From positions 3,826,161-3,890,160 of the forward strand of contig NZ_LR733215.1 of assembly GCF_902506435.1 (NCBI RefSeq): a DNA stretch of 64,000 nucleotides, given 5' to 3'. Below the pieces are notes generated by a model. The model ran no database searches. It was not told where the DNA came from and saw only the letters and a list, made by a program, of their open reading frames with translations. The position numbers and the translations under genes are program-made. Of the stretch, positions 48,582-56,936 are shown one piece after another (the stretch's first letter is position 1; the number at the start of each line of letters is the position of its first letter). The DNA is from Nocardioides sp. AX2bis (GTDB lineage: Bacteria > Actinomycetota > Actinomycetes > Propionibacteriales > Nocardioidaceae).

Positions 48582-49148
48582 GTGGAGACCCGGTCGCGAC
48601 GCGAGCAGATCCTGGACACCGCGGCCGTCCTGTTCGCACGCCGTGGGTTCCACGGGGTGTCGGTCAGCGACATCGGGGCCGCCTGCGGCGTCTCGGGACC
48701 GGCGCTCTACAAGCACTTCCCGTCCAAGGACTCCGTGCTCGCCGAGATGCTGGTCTCGATCAGCGAACGGCTCCTGGCCGACGGCGGCCGCCGGGCGGCG
48801 GAGGCCACGGACCCCGTCGGCGCCCTGCGCGCGCTGATCGACTTCCACGTCGACTTCGCGCTGGCCCACCCGGCGCTGATCGTGGTCCAGGACCGCGACT
48901 GGTCCTCGCTGCCCGACGACGCGCGCGAGATCGTGCGCACCCTCCAGCGCTCCTACGTCGACCTCTGGGCCGCGCAGTGCCGCGAGGCCGACCCCTCGCT
49001 CGGCCCGGCGCAGGCCCGGGCGCGGGCACACGCCGTGTTCGGCCTGATCAACTCCACCCCCCACAGCGCGGTGCTGCCGCCGGCCGAGATGGCCGCGCTG
49101 CTGCGCGGGATGGCCGACGGGGCGCTGGGGCTGGCGCCGGGGGCCTGA
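48582..49148 (+). CDS. TetR-family regulator, probable repressor of the leucine operon
   Basis: 188 residues from GTG 48582 (a longer frame starts at GTG 48534). The helix-turn-helix is RSRREQILDTAAVLFARRGF, HGVSVSDIGAACGVSGPALY and KHFPSKDSVLAEMLVSISER. The C-terminal half with ALIDFHVDFALAHPALIVVQ resembles the acyl-CoA-responsive TetR proteins that control branched-chain amino-acid or fatty-acid degradation. A TAGGGT box nine bases before the GTG suggests a leaderless or near-leaderless mRNA. Gene order and the 18-bp palindrome imply control of the divergent carboxylase operon, with an acyl-CoA intermediate as inducer. Confidence 0.87.
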   Translation: METRSRREQILDTAAVLFARRGFHGVSVSDIGAACGVSGPALYKHFPSKDSVLAEMLVSISERLLADGGRRAAEATDPVGALRALIDFHVDFALAHPALIVVQDRDWSSLPDDAREIVRTLQRSYVDLWAAQCREADPSLGPAQARARAHAVFGLINSTPHSAVLPPAEMAALLRGMADGALGLAPGA

Positions 49149-49230
49149 CGGCGCGGCGGCAAGCTGTCGTACGGGCGCAATGGCGTGGTTCCTGCAGCTT
49201 TCTCGCCCGAAACCAGTCGCGGATTCAGAT

Positions 49231-49553
49231 GGTCGTAGCAACACCTGAGCAGAGGTGTTGTAGATGGCGAAGCGTTACGTCTCCTACGAAGAGCGCGATG
49301 AGTTCTTCGAGTTGTTGTGTTCGGGCCTGTCATTAGACGCGGCTGCGGCTGGTAGCGGCGTGTCGGGCACCGCGGCGCGGGGTTGGTGGCGAGCCTCGGG
49401 GTTTGTGAGTCCACGAATCCAGATGGGGCGCTGCGGCGGTTGCAGCCACCCTGAACGCCAGACCACGGCCTACCCTCAACATGCGCACACCAGCCCAAGA
49501 GCTGGACCAGCTCCTGACAACCCCGTCAGCAGCCTGACCCCGTTGCTACGACC
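49231..49553. mobile_element. IS30-family insertion-sequence remnant, internally deleted
   Basis: Terminal inverted repeats GGTCGTAGCAAC (49231-49242) and GTTGCTACGACC (49542-49553) bound 323 bp. Next to the left end a small hairpin (AACACCT-gagcag-AGGTGTT) is followed by the first part of an IS30-type transposase. A full element is over 1 kb, so most of the transposase is missing. No target-site duplication was recognised. Confidence 0.75.
49264..49446 (+). pseudogene. IS30-family transposase, N-terminal fragment
   Basis: Reads MAKRYVSYEERDEFFELLCS, GLSLDAAAAGSGVSGTAARG and WWRASGFVSPRIQMGRCGGC before similarity ends. This is the N-terminal helix-turn-helix region of IS30-type transposases (normally RYVS.EER.EFF.LL..GLS..AAA..VGV...T...WW...G). 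The DDE catalytic domain is absent. The frame runs on without a stop only because high-GC DNA on this strand happens to be open. Confidence 0.7.
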
Positions 49554-49590
49554 GATGGACCCCGCCAGTCGGAACGGCGCCATTGCGGAG

Positions 49591-50190
49591 TTACGACACG
49601 TCGCCCCGGTCGTTGGTGCCGCCCTGGTCGTCGGTGCCGCCCCGCTCGGCGGTCGGCAGCCGCTCGCGGTCCTGCTCGACCCGGTCGGCGAGGGGCGCGC
49701 CGCCGGGCAGCGCCCGCAGGACCGTGCGCGCCATCGCGTCGCGGCGCCCGGTGTGGGTGGGCAGGGCCGCGCGGGGGTTGACCAGGTCGCGGTAGCCCGC
49801 GATCGCCCAGCCCGTGGCGCCCACGGCGTCGAAGATCCCGGCCGCCGCACGCCGGCGGGAGGAGGCCGCCAGGCCGAGCGCGCACAGCGCGTGCACCGCG
49901 TCGACCCAGACGCCCATCGCCAGGCCCTCGGGACTCGGCCGCGCCCCGGACAGCACCGCCTGGGTCAGGTGGCGCGCGCCCAGCACCCGACCGGTCCAGA
50001 TCATGGCGGGGTCGTCGTCGATCGAGATCGCACGCAGCAGCGGCGTCGGCCCGACCAGCATCACCAGGCCCCAGGCACCCCGGACGACCTCGATCCGCCG
50101 CACGGTCGTCTGCTCGTCCGGCCGGACCAGCGAGGTGGGGTCGATCCGCCAGAGGGCGACCCGGTCGAGCACGTCCTGCGGGGTGCGCAC
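49591..50190 (-). CDS. Hypothetical protein, 199 aa, weakly hydrophobic
   Basis: Starts at GTG 50190, three bases after the enoyl-CoA hydratase stop, so it is co-transcribed. The middle has two or three moderately hydrophobic helices (RRIEVVRGAWGLVMLVGPTP, GRVLGARHLTQAVLSGARPS, DAVHALCALGLAASSRRRAA), suggesting a small membrane protein. The C-terminus is polar with a TDDQGGTNDRGDVS tail. No family recognised. The IS remnant lies immediately downstream and may have cut or altered the 3' end. Confidence 0.6.
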   Translation of the reverse strand: MRTPQDVLDRVALWRIDPTSLVRPDEQTTVRRIEVVRGAWGLVMLVGPTPLLRAISIDDDPAMIWTGRVLGARHLTQAVLSGARPSPEGLAMGVWVDAVHALCALGLAASSRRRAAAGIFDAVGATGWAIAGYRDLVNPRAALPTHTGRRDAMARTVLRALPGGAPLADRVEQDRERLPTAERGGTDDQGGTNDRGDVS

Positions 50191-50193
50191 GTC

Positions 50194-51000
50194 CTAGGAC
50201 CCCTGGTAGTCGCCGGCGCGCTTCTCACGCAGGGCGGCCAGCGCCTCGGCGTGGTCCGCGGTGTGGTGCGCCAGGGCCTGCATGGCCGCGGACAGCTCGA
50301 GCACCGCGGCCTGGCCCTGGTGCTGGGAGGCCTTGAGCAGCTTCTTGGCCATCCGGGTCGCGTGCGGCGGGTTCTTCGCGACCCGGGCGGCCAGCGCGTG
50401 CGCGGCGTCGAGCAGGTCGTCGGGCTCGACGACCTGCGAGACCAGGCCCCAGTCCAGCGCCGTGGCGGCGTCGACCCGGTCGCCGGTCAGCGCCATCTCG
50501 GCCGCCCGGGCCGGTCCGACGGCCTGGGTCAGCAGCCACGCGCCGCCGTCACCGGGGATGATCCCGAGCTGGACGAAGGACTCCGCGAACCACGCGCGGC
50601 TGGAGGCCACCCGCAGGTCGCACATCAGGGTCAGGTCGCAGCCGGCGCCGACCGCGGGCCCGTTGACCGCGGCCACGAAGGGCGTCTCGCAGCGGGCCAT
50701 CGCCGCCGGGATCTGCTGGATCCCGTGCCGGTAGCCGTTGCGCAGCTCCCACGGGGTGCCGCCGAACATGCCCCGCCGCTCCTCCATGTCGCGCACGTTG
50801 CCGCCCGCGGAGAAGGCCGACCCCGCGCCGGTGAGGACCACGCAGCGCACGTCGGTGTCGGCGTCGACGCGCGCCAGGTTGTCGACCAGGGCGGCGACCA
50901 CGTCGGGCCCCGAGATCGGGTTGCGCTGGTCGGGCAGGTCCAGCGTCCAGGTCTCGACGTGCGGGGTGCGGTCGCGCTCCACGCGCAGGACGTCGCTCAT
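50194..51000 (-). CDS. Enoyl-CoA hydratase/isomerase family protein
   Basis: 268 residues. The crotonase fold is clear: LDLPDQRNPISGPDVVAALV, VVLTGAGSAFSAGGNVRDME (oxyanion hole) and FVAAVNGPAVGAGCDLTLMC, then FAESFVQLGIIPGDGGAWLL, where Glu/Asp positions of the active site fall. It would hydrate or isomerise an enoyl-CoA in fatty-acid or branched-chain degradation. The nearness to the leucine operon may be meaningful but the gene is separated from it by the TetR gene and the IS remnant. Confidence 0.9.
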   Translation of the reverse strand: MSDVLRVERDRTPHVETWTLDLPDQRNPISGPDVVAALVDNLARVDADTDVRCVVLTGAGSAFSAGGNVRDMEERRGMFGGTPWELRNGYRHGIQQIPAAMARCETPFVAAVNGPAVGAGCDLTLMCDLRVASSRAWFAESFVQLGIIPGDGGAWLLTQAVGPARAAEMALTGDRVDAATALDWGLVSQVVEPDDLLDAAHALAARVAKNPPHATRMAKKLLKASQHQGQAAVLELSAAMQALAHHTADHAEALAALREKRAGDYQGS

Positions 51001-51079
51001 CGGGTCTCCTCGGTACGGGGCGGGTGGTGCCGCGGCCTCAGGGTGCCAGACCGGACCCCACCTGTCGGGCCGGGTGGCC

Positions 51080-51787
51080 TCACCAGAGCCGGTCCAGCTC
51101 GGCCGGGTCGTGGTGGCGCCCGAGCAGGTCGAGGATCCGCGCGGCGCGGACCGCGGCGTCCTCCGCGGTCTCGAGGACCTCCTCGGCGTCGTCGCGGCCG
51201 GGCGCGGGTACGGCCTGCGGGTCGCGACGGTGGTGCAGCGCGGCGAGGAGGTCCTCGCGGGGCAGCCCGCGCAGCTGGAGCAGCACCAGCGGGTCGTCCT
51301 CCACCAGCCACCCGACCTGGAGCAGCAGCGCCAGCGCGTGCGGGCACGGGTCGACCCAGGACGCGCAGGTGCAGGAGGCGGCCAGCTCCGTGCCGTACGG
51401 CACCAGCTCGACCCCGGCCTCCTCGGCGTGCTCGACGAGGTCGTGCGGCAGGTCGCCGGCCAGGAGCGCCGCCACCCGGGCGGGATCGGCCGCCACCGCC
51501 TCGACCAGGGCCGCGACCGCGGAGGCGTCGAGGACGGGCAGCGCGACCTCGACGCCCCACAGCTCCTCGACGCCGCGGCGCTGCTCGGTGACCGCCGAGC
51601 GGAGGCTGCCGGCGTCGACCCGGACCGCGCCCACGGCGCCGCTGCGGGCCAGCGTGCGGCCGCGGCGCAGGTCCGCCTCGTCGTAGGCGACCTCCTCCAC
51701 CGCACGCAGCCACGCCTTCGCCCACCACCGCCCGGCCCAGGCGCGACCGCGCCGGGCCGGGACCCGCGGGTGGACCACGGCGCTCAC
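51080..51787 (-). CDS. SWIM zinc-finger protein, coupled to the SNF2 helicase
   Basis: 235 residues from GTG 51787, overlapping the helicase stop as GTGA. The SWIM motif C-x-C...C-x-H is SCTCASWVDPCPHALALLLQ. The N-terminus PARRGRAWAGRWWAKAWLRA with YDEADLRRGRTLARSGAVGA is typical of the actinobacterial partner of SNF2-type helicases. SWIM domains bind DNA or proteins; the pair is found next to each other in many genomes and is thought to act in DNA repair or chromatin-like remodelling, without direct proof. Confidence 0.88.
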   Translation of the reverse strand: MSAVVHPRVPARRGRAWAGRWWAKAWLRAVEEVAYDEADLRRGRTLARSGAVGAVRVDAGSLRSAVTEQRRGVEELWGVEVALPVLDASAVAALVEAVAADPARVAALLAGDLPHDLVEHAEEAGVELVPYGTELAASCTCASWVDPCPHALALLLQVGWLVEDDPLVLLQLRGLPREDLLAALHHRRDPQAVPAPGRDDAEEVLETAEDAAVRAARILDLLGRHHDPAELDRLW

Positions 51788-54630
51788 GACACGTCCGGCT
51801 GCCGCAGGCGCACCAAGTCGTGGAGCTCGGCGTCGCTCAGCTCGGTGAGGGCCGCCTCCCCGCGACCGAGGACCGCGTCGGCCAGCGACCGCTTGCGGGC
51901 CAGCAGCTGGCCGATCCGTTCCTCGATGGTGCCCTGCGCGACCAGGCGGTGCACCTGGACCGGCCGGGTCTGCCCGATCCGGTAGGCCCGGTCGGTCGCC
52001 TGGTCCTCGACGGCAGGGTTCCACCACCGGTCGAGGTGCACGACGTGGTCGGCGCGGACCAGGTTGAGGCCGGTGCCGCCGGCCTTGAGGGACAGCAGGA
52101 AGACCGGGACCTCCCCGGCCTGGAAGGCCGCGACCATCGCCTCGCGCTGCGGGACCGGGGTGCCCCCGTGGAGCAGCTGGTGCGGCACCCCGACGGCGGC
52201 GAGGTGCTGCTCGACCAGGCGGGCCATCGCGACGTACTGGGTGAAGACGAGCACCGCGCCGCCCTCGGCGACGACGGTGGTCAGCAGCTCCTCGAGCAGG
52301 TCCAGCTTCTCGGAGCGCCCGCGCAGCCGCCCACCGGACTGCTTGAGGAACTGCGCCGGGTGGTTGCAGATCTGCTTGCACCCGGTCAGCAGGGCCAGCA
52401 CGAGACCGCGGCGGGCGTCCTCGTCGGCGCGCTCGATGCGGGCCAGGGTGTCGCGGCAGAAGGCCTCGTAGAGCACGACCTGCTCCCGGGTCAGCCGCAG
52501 CAGGTGGTCCGTCTCGGTCTTGGCCGGCAGCTCGGGGGCGATGCCGGGGTCGGACTTGCGGCGCCGCAGCAGGAACGGCCCGATCAGGTCGGCGAACTGG
52601 CGCGCCTTGGTCGGCTCGAGGCCGGACTCGATCGGGGCGGCCCACACCTTGCGGAAGGCGTTGCGGCTGCCCAGCAGCCCCGGCACCGTCCAGTCGAGGA
52701 TCGCCCACAGCTCGGTGAGGTCGTTCTCGACCGGGGTACCGGTCAGGGCGACCCGGGCGGCGCTGTCGATGGTGCGCAGCGCCCGGGCCGTCGACGACCG
52801 CGCGTTCTTGACGTGCTGGGCCTCGTCGGCGACCACCAGGTCCCAGGCGGTCGTGCCGAGGCGCTCGGCGTCGCGGCGCATGGTGCCGTAGGTGGTCAGC
52901 ACGAAGCCCCGGGTGGAGGCACCGGGGCCGGTGGCGCCCGTCGCGTCGGGGGCGAGGTCCTCGTGCGTCCGCTCCCCGCCGTGGAACCGCCGGACCCGCA
53001 CCCCGGGGGCGAAGCGGCGGATCTCGGCCTCCCAGTTCCCGAGCAGGCTGGCCGGGCAGACCACCAGGGTCGGGCCGGTGGCGCCGCGGGAGGTGCGGTG
53101 CAGGTGCAGCGCGACGAGGGTGACGGTCTTGCCCAGGCCCATGTCGTCGGCCAGGCAGCCGCCGAGGCCGAGGCCGGTCAGCGTGGCCAGCCAGGTCAGG
53201 CCGTGCCGCTGGTAGTCCCGCAGCTCCGCGTGCAGCCCCGCCGGCGGGGGCACGGGCTCGGTGGTGGCGGCGCCGACCAGCTGCTCGCGCACCCGCAGCA
53301 GCGAGGCGCCGACCACGACCGGGGTGTCGGGAGGCAGGCCGGTGCCCGGCTCGACCGGCACGGTGCCGGTCAGTGCGGCCGCGATCGCCCGGGTGGGCGC
53401 GACCGTGCGCTGGAGGCGCTTGCGGGCCTTGCGCGCGGTGGCGGGGTCGACGACGGTCCAGCCGCCGCGCAGCTTCAGCAGCGGCGAGGCGGCGTCGGCC
53501 AGGGCGTCCATCTCGGCCGCGGTGAGGTCCTCGCCGTGCAGCGCGAGCTGCCAGCGGAAGGCGAAGACCGAGTCGGGCCCGAGCAACGGGTCCTGCAGCG
53601 GCTCCTCGTGCGGCCCCGGGCCGGTCGCCGGACCGCGGTCCTGGGGGTGGCGGGGGTCGACCCGGTCCAGGACGCTGGTCGCGGTCAGGTCGCGGCCGAG
53701 GCTGCGGGGCCACAGCACGTCGACCCCGCGTGCGCCGAGCGCGGCGACCCCGTCCTCGAGCAGGCTGGCCAGGTCGTCGCCGTCCAGGGTGAGGTCGTCG
53801 GGGGCGGGCCCGTCGAGCATCCGGTCCAGCACCGGCCACGCCTCGGCCGCGGCCCGCAGCGCGATGGACGCGTGCGTCCGCGCCCGGCCGCCGAACCCGT
53901 GGCTGGGACCGTCGGGGTCCGCCCAGAGGTCGGTGGCGTCGCACAGGTGCAGCGGGTCCTGCTCGTCGTGGACCTGGAGCACGAGGCGCACCGAGCCGGC
54001 CGACAGGTCCTCCTCGTCGGCCTCGACCCGCAGCGCGAGGCGGACCAGCTGGGGACGGTCGTCGTCCTCGGCCAGCCGCGACGGTGTCGCCCGGTCGGCC
54101 TGCCCCGGCGTGGCGGGCGCGCGCAGCCGGTCGAGGCGTGCCGCCAGCCGTTCCGCGAAGTCGCCGGGAGCGACGGCCGACGCCGCCGGTCGGGCCCGGG
54201 GCGGGCGGGAGGCGGTGCGGGGCATCGTGTCGGCCACGGCGTCGAGCACCCGGCGTACGACGGCCTCGGCCTGGTCGGGCGGGAGACCCTCGTGGGAGCG
54301 GGCCAGGGCCAGCCGGGCGACCCGGTCGTCGTCATCGGCCGGCAGCGGGGCGATCCGCCAGCCGTCGCCGACCGCGTCCGGCACCAGGCGACCGGCCGCC
54401 ACGAGACGCAGGGCGAGCAGCGCCGCCCCGGCCAGCAGGCCGACGCTGGGGTGTACGTCCTCGCGGGCGTGGGCCTTGGTGAGCACCGGCAGCGCGGCGC
54501 GCACCGGCAGCTCGACCCGGCGGCCACCGTCCGCGGCCGTGAAGGCCACCACGGCCTCCCCGGGGCGGACGCCGGGGGCTGTCTCGGCGAGCTCGGCCGG
54601 CCCGGTCAGCGGGACGAATCCCACGGGCAC
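51784..54630 (-). CDS. SNF2-family DEAD/DEAH-box helicase
   Basis: 948 residues from GTG 54630 (GAGGAGGGG upstream). The N-terminal 450 residues are a variable SNF2-associated domain. Then come motif I CLADDMGLGKTVTLVALHLH, motif Ia TLVVCPASLLGNWEAEIRRF, motif II DLVVADEAQHVKNARSS, motif III RVALTGTPVENDLTELWAIL, motif V SLKAGGTGLNLVRADHVVHL and motif VI DQATDRAYRIGQTRPVQVHR. It is an ATP-driven DNA translocase of the HepA/RapA type. It is translationally coupled to the SWIM protein downstream. Confidence 0.93.
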   Translation of the reverse strand: MPVGFVPLTGPAELAETAPGVRPGEAVVAFTAADGGRRVELPVRAALPVLTKAHAREDVHPSVGLLAGAALLALRLVAAGRLVPDAVGDGWRIAPLPADDDDRVARLALARSHEGLPPDQAEAVVRRVLDAVADTMPRTASRPPRARPAASAVAPGDFAERLAARLDRLRAPATPGQADRATPSRLAEDDDRPQLVRLALRVEADEEDLSAGSVRLVLQVHDEQDPLHLCDATDLWADPDGPSHGFGGRARTHASIALRAAAEAWPVLDRMLDGPAPDDLTLDGDDLASLLEDGVAALGARGVDVLWPRSLGRDLTATSVLDRVDPRHPQDRGPATGPGPHEEPLQDPLLGPDSVFAFRWQLALHGEDLTAAEMDALADAASPLLKLRGGWTVVDPATARKARKRLQRTVAPTRAIAAALTGTVPVEPGTGLPPDTPVVVGASLLRVREQLVGAATTEPVPPPAGLHAELRDYQRHGLTWLATLTGLGLGGCLADDMGLGKTVTLVALHLHRTSRGATGPTLVVCPASLLGNWEAEIRRFAPGVRVRRFHGGERTHEDLAPDATGATGPGASTRGFVLTTYGTMRRDAERLGTTAWDLVVADEAQHVKNARSSTARALRTIDSAARVALTGTPVENDLTELWAILDWTVPGLLGSRNAFRKVWAAPIESGLEPTKARQFADLIGPFLLRRRKSDPGIAPELPAKTETDHLLRLTREQVVLYEAFCRDTLARIERADEDARRGLVLALLTGCKQICNHPAQFLKQSGGRLRGRSEKLDLLEELLTTVVAEGGAVLVFTQYVAMARLVEQHLAAVGVPHQLLHGGTPVPQREAMVAAFQAGEVPVFLLSLKAGGTGLNLVRADHVVHLDRWWNPAVEDQATDRAYRIGQTRPVQVHRLVAQGTIEERIGQLLARKRSLADAVLGRGEAALTELSDAELHDLVRLRQPDVS

Positions 54631-54701
54631 CCCCTCCTCGACCGCACGTCCCCACGCTAGCCGCGGGTGCCGACACCGGGGCGGGCGGTGCGGGGCCGCC
54701 G

Positions 54702-55583
54702 CTAGACGATGACCTGGTCGAGCAGCGCCTCGGCCTCGGGACCCGTGGCGACGTCGGCGGGGTCGGGCGGCGTCGGCGGGGAGACCTCGCCGTCGACGTC
54801 GCTCAGGCTGATCTCGTAGCCGCCGCTCGCCGGCACGTCGGACTCGGCGATCTCGAGGTCGAGCTCCCGGAGCACGCCGTCCTCGCCCACCGCGACCTCC
54901 ACGTCGAGGTCGATCGAGGACGCCTGGCCGGTCAGGGAGAAGGCGCTGCCGAGCACCTGGGCCTCCTCGCCCTCCACGCCGGCGAGGGCGTCGTCGTAGG
55001 TGAAGGTCGTCGCGTAGCGGGTGACCTGCACGCCGTCCTCCTCCTCGGTCCCGAGCTCCTCGGCCTCGCTCGCGCCCCGCAGCACCAGCACCGCGCCGAC
55101 CAGGCCGGTCGGGGTGAAGGTGGTGGACTCGGTCAGGCGGCTCGCCTCGCCCTGCAACCAGGTGGCGCCGCCGGGGAAGGCGGGGATCCCCTCGCCCTCG
55201 GCCCGGACCCAGAGCGTGCTGCCGTCCGCCTTCACCTCCGCCTCGCTGGTCTGGCCGCCCTGGCCGATGGAGAGCAGCAGGTCGGCCACCGTCGCGTCGT
55301 AGTCGACGCTGCCCTGCGTCTGCAGCTGCAGCTGCTGCCCGGCGATCTCGAGGTCGAGGTCACCGTCGATGGTGAAGACGCGGGCGGCGACGGTCGCGTC
55401 GACCGCGTCCTGGAGGACCTGGGCGGCCTCGGCCGGGTCGGCGGGCTCGGACGCGGACTCCGAGGCCGGCTCCTCTGGCGCGTCGGCTCCGTCGCCTCCG
55501 GAGCAGCCGGCGAGGACCGCGGCGGTCACCGCCGTCACGGCGACGGCAGTCAGGGGTCGCAGGCGGTTCGGGCGCAGGCGCAT
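54702..55583 (-). CDS. Putative lipoprotein (LppX/LprG-like)
   Basis: 293 residues from ATG 55583 (GGAGGAAC upstream). The signal PLTAVAVTAVTAAVLAGCSG carries a proper lipobox LAGC, so the mature protein is lipid-anchored outside the cell membrane. After an acidic Ser/Glu/Ala linker, the domain with ARVFTIDGDLDLEIAGQQLQ, TLWVRAEGEGIPAFPGGATW and SSIDLDVEVAVGEDGVLREL has the long beta-sheet look of LppX/LprAFG or LolA-like lipid carriers. Assignment to that group is by general pattern only. Confidence 0.75.
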   Translation of the reverse strand: MRLRPNRLRPLTAVAVTAVTAAVLAGCSGGDGADAPEEPASESASEPADPAEAAQVLQDAVDATVAARVFTIDGDLDLEIAGQQLQLQTQGSVDYDATVADLLLSIGQGGQTSEAEVKADGSTLWVRAEGEGIPAFPGGATWLQGEASRLTESTTFTPTGLVGAVLVLRGASEAEELGTEEEDGVQVTRYATTFTYDDALAGVEGEEAQVLGSAFSLTGQASSIDLDVEVAVGEDGVLRELDLEIAESDVPASGGYEISLSDVDGEVSPPTPPDPADVATGPEAEALLDQVIV

Positions 55584-55663
55584 CGGGTTCCTCCGGGATC
55601 GGTACGGAGAGCTCACCCTAGGAGACGTCCGCGGGCGCGCGGGGCGTACGGGATGATCCGCGC

Positions 55664-56143
55664 ATGGACGACCAGACCGGGACCCCGGTCCCCCGCCGCA
55701 GCCGTGCCCTCGCCCGTGTCATGGACGACGCGGTCCGGGTGCCCGGCACCCAGGTGGGCATCGGGCTGGACGCGGTGATCGGGCTCGTACCCGGCGTCGG
55801 CGACCTCGCGGGCTCGGCGATCTCGGGCGTGGTGCTCTACGACGCGGTGCGCTGCCACGTGCCGGTGCCGGTGCTCGCCCGGATGGGCGGCAACCTCGTC
55901 GTGGACGCCCTGCTCGGGGTGGTGCCGCTGGTCGGGGACGCCGCCGACGTCGCCCACCGGGCCAACCGCAAGAACATCCGGCTCATGGAGAAGGCGCTGG
56001 CGAAGCGGCCCGCCGGCACGCCGGTCCCGGCGCCGACGGTCGGCTACGTGGCGTCGGCGCTGCTGCTGGTCGCCGTGCCGGTGCTGCTGGCGCTGGTGCT
56101 CGGCGTCGTGGCGCTCGTGCTGCTGGTCGGGATCATCGTCTGA
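55664..56143 (+). CDS. DUF4112 family membrane protein
   Basis: 159 residues. The family block VMDDAVRVPGTQVGIGLDAV, IGLVPGVGDLAGSAISGVVL and PVLARMGGNLVVDALLGVVP with LVGDAADVAHRANRKNIRLM is clear. It is followed by one strong transmembrane segment at the C-terminus (YVASALLLVAVPVLLALVLG). Function is unknown. The last 100 bp overlap the 3' end of the convergent GntR gene, an unusually long overlap. Confidence 0.88.
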   Translation: MDDQTGTPVPRRSRALARVMDDAVRVPGTQVGIGLDAVIGLVPGVGDLAGSAISGVVLYDAVRCHVPVPVLARMGGNLVVDALLGVVPLVGDAADVAHRANRKNIRLMEKALAKRPAGTPVPAPTVGYVASALLLVAVPVLLALVLGVVALVLLVGIIV

Positions 56144-56835
56144 CGGAACGTCAACCACATCGGGTCGGCCTTCTGCTTCTCGAAGTGGCCCGCCAGCGCC
56201 GCGCGCGCCCGGGGCTCGTCCCGCGCGTCGATCGCGGCGAGCACCTCCTGGTGCACGTCGAGCACCCTGCGGCGCAGCTCCGGGTCGTGGTGGGCCTCGA
56301 ACGCCGCGGGCGCCACGACGTCGGTGAGGGGCGAGAGCAGCGCCTCCAGGTAGACGTTGCCGGACGCCGCGATCAGCCCGGCCCGGAATCCCAGGGCGTG
56401 CTCCACGAAGGTGTCGCGGTCGTCGTCGGCGTGGGCCTCCCGCATCCACCGCAGCGCGTCGGCGAGCACCTCGCGCTGCGCGACGGTGCACCGCTCGACG
56501 GCCAGCGGCAGGGCCTCCACCTCCACGATGCGGCGCACCTCGAGGATCTGCGCGGGCAGGGAGTCGCTGCCCCTGGCCACCCGGGCGGCGAAGAGGCGTG
56601 GCTCGAGCGGCGACCACTCGTCCACCTGGTTCACGACGCTGGAGCGGCCCTGCCGCACGACGATGACCCGGGTCCCGGCCAAGGACTTGATCGCCTCGCG
56701 GACGGTCAGGCGGCTCACGCCGAGCCGCTCGGCGAGCTCGGTCTCGGACGGCAGGGCCGAGCCCGGCGGGAACGTCTGGTCCAGGACCAGGTCGAGGAGG
56801 TCCGCCGCAGCACGCGCGGTCACGCCTTGGGGCAT
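56044..56835 (-). CDS. GntR-family regulator with FCD ligand domain
   Basis: 263 residues from ATG 56835. The winged helix is GSALPSETELAERLGVSRLT, VREAIKSLAGTRVIVVRQGR. The FCD helical domain runs from about residue 80 (ILEVRRIVEVEALPLAVERC) to 225, with Asp/His metal-type ligands around EAHHDPELRRRVLDVHQEVL. It belongs to the FadR subfamily, responding to a carboxylate or sugar acid. The final 33 codons, a Ser/Thr-rich tail, lie antisense to DUF4112 and may be an extension after loss of the original stop. Confidence 0.87.
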   Translation of the reverse strand: MPQGVTARAAADLLDLVLDQTFPPGSALPSETELAERLGVSRLTVREAIKSLAGTRVIVVRQGRSSVVNQVDEWSPLEPRLFAARVARGSDSLPAQILEVRRIVEVEALPLAVERCTVAQREVLADALRWMREAHADDDRDTFVEHALGFRAGLIAASGNVYLEALLSPLTDVVAPAAFEAHHDPELRRRVLDVHQEVLAAIDARDEPRARAALAGHFEKQKADPMWLTFRQTMIPTSSTSATTPSTSASSTGTATSSSADAT

Positions 56836-56936
56836 CTCGTCGTCTCCCGTCGTTGAATCCGGTCCGAAACTAACCCACACGTCCCGGCGGCCCGGGCAGG
56901 TCCGACGACCGCGGACGCGCGGGTGTGATCTGGGTC

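Noticed and set aside
51820..54660. 946-aa open frame antisense to the SNF2 helicase
   Set aside because: The helicase on the other strand has every family motif; the antisense product is low complexity with no recognisable domain.
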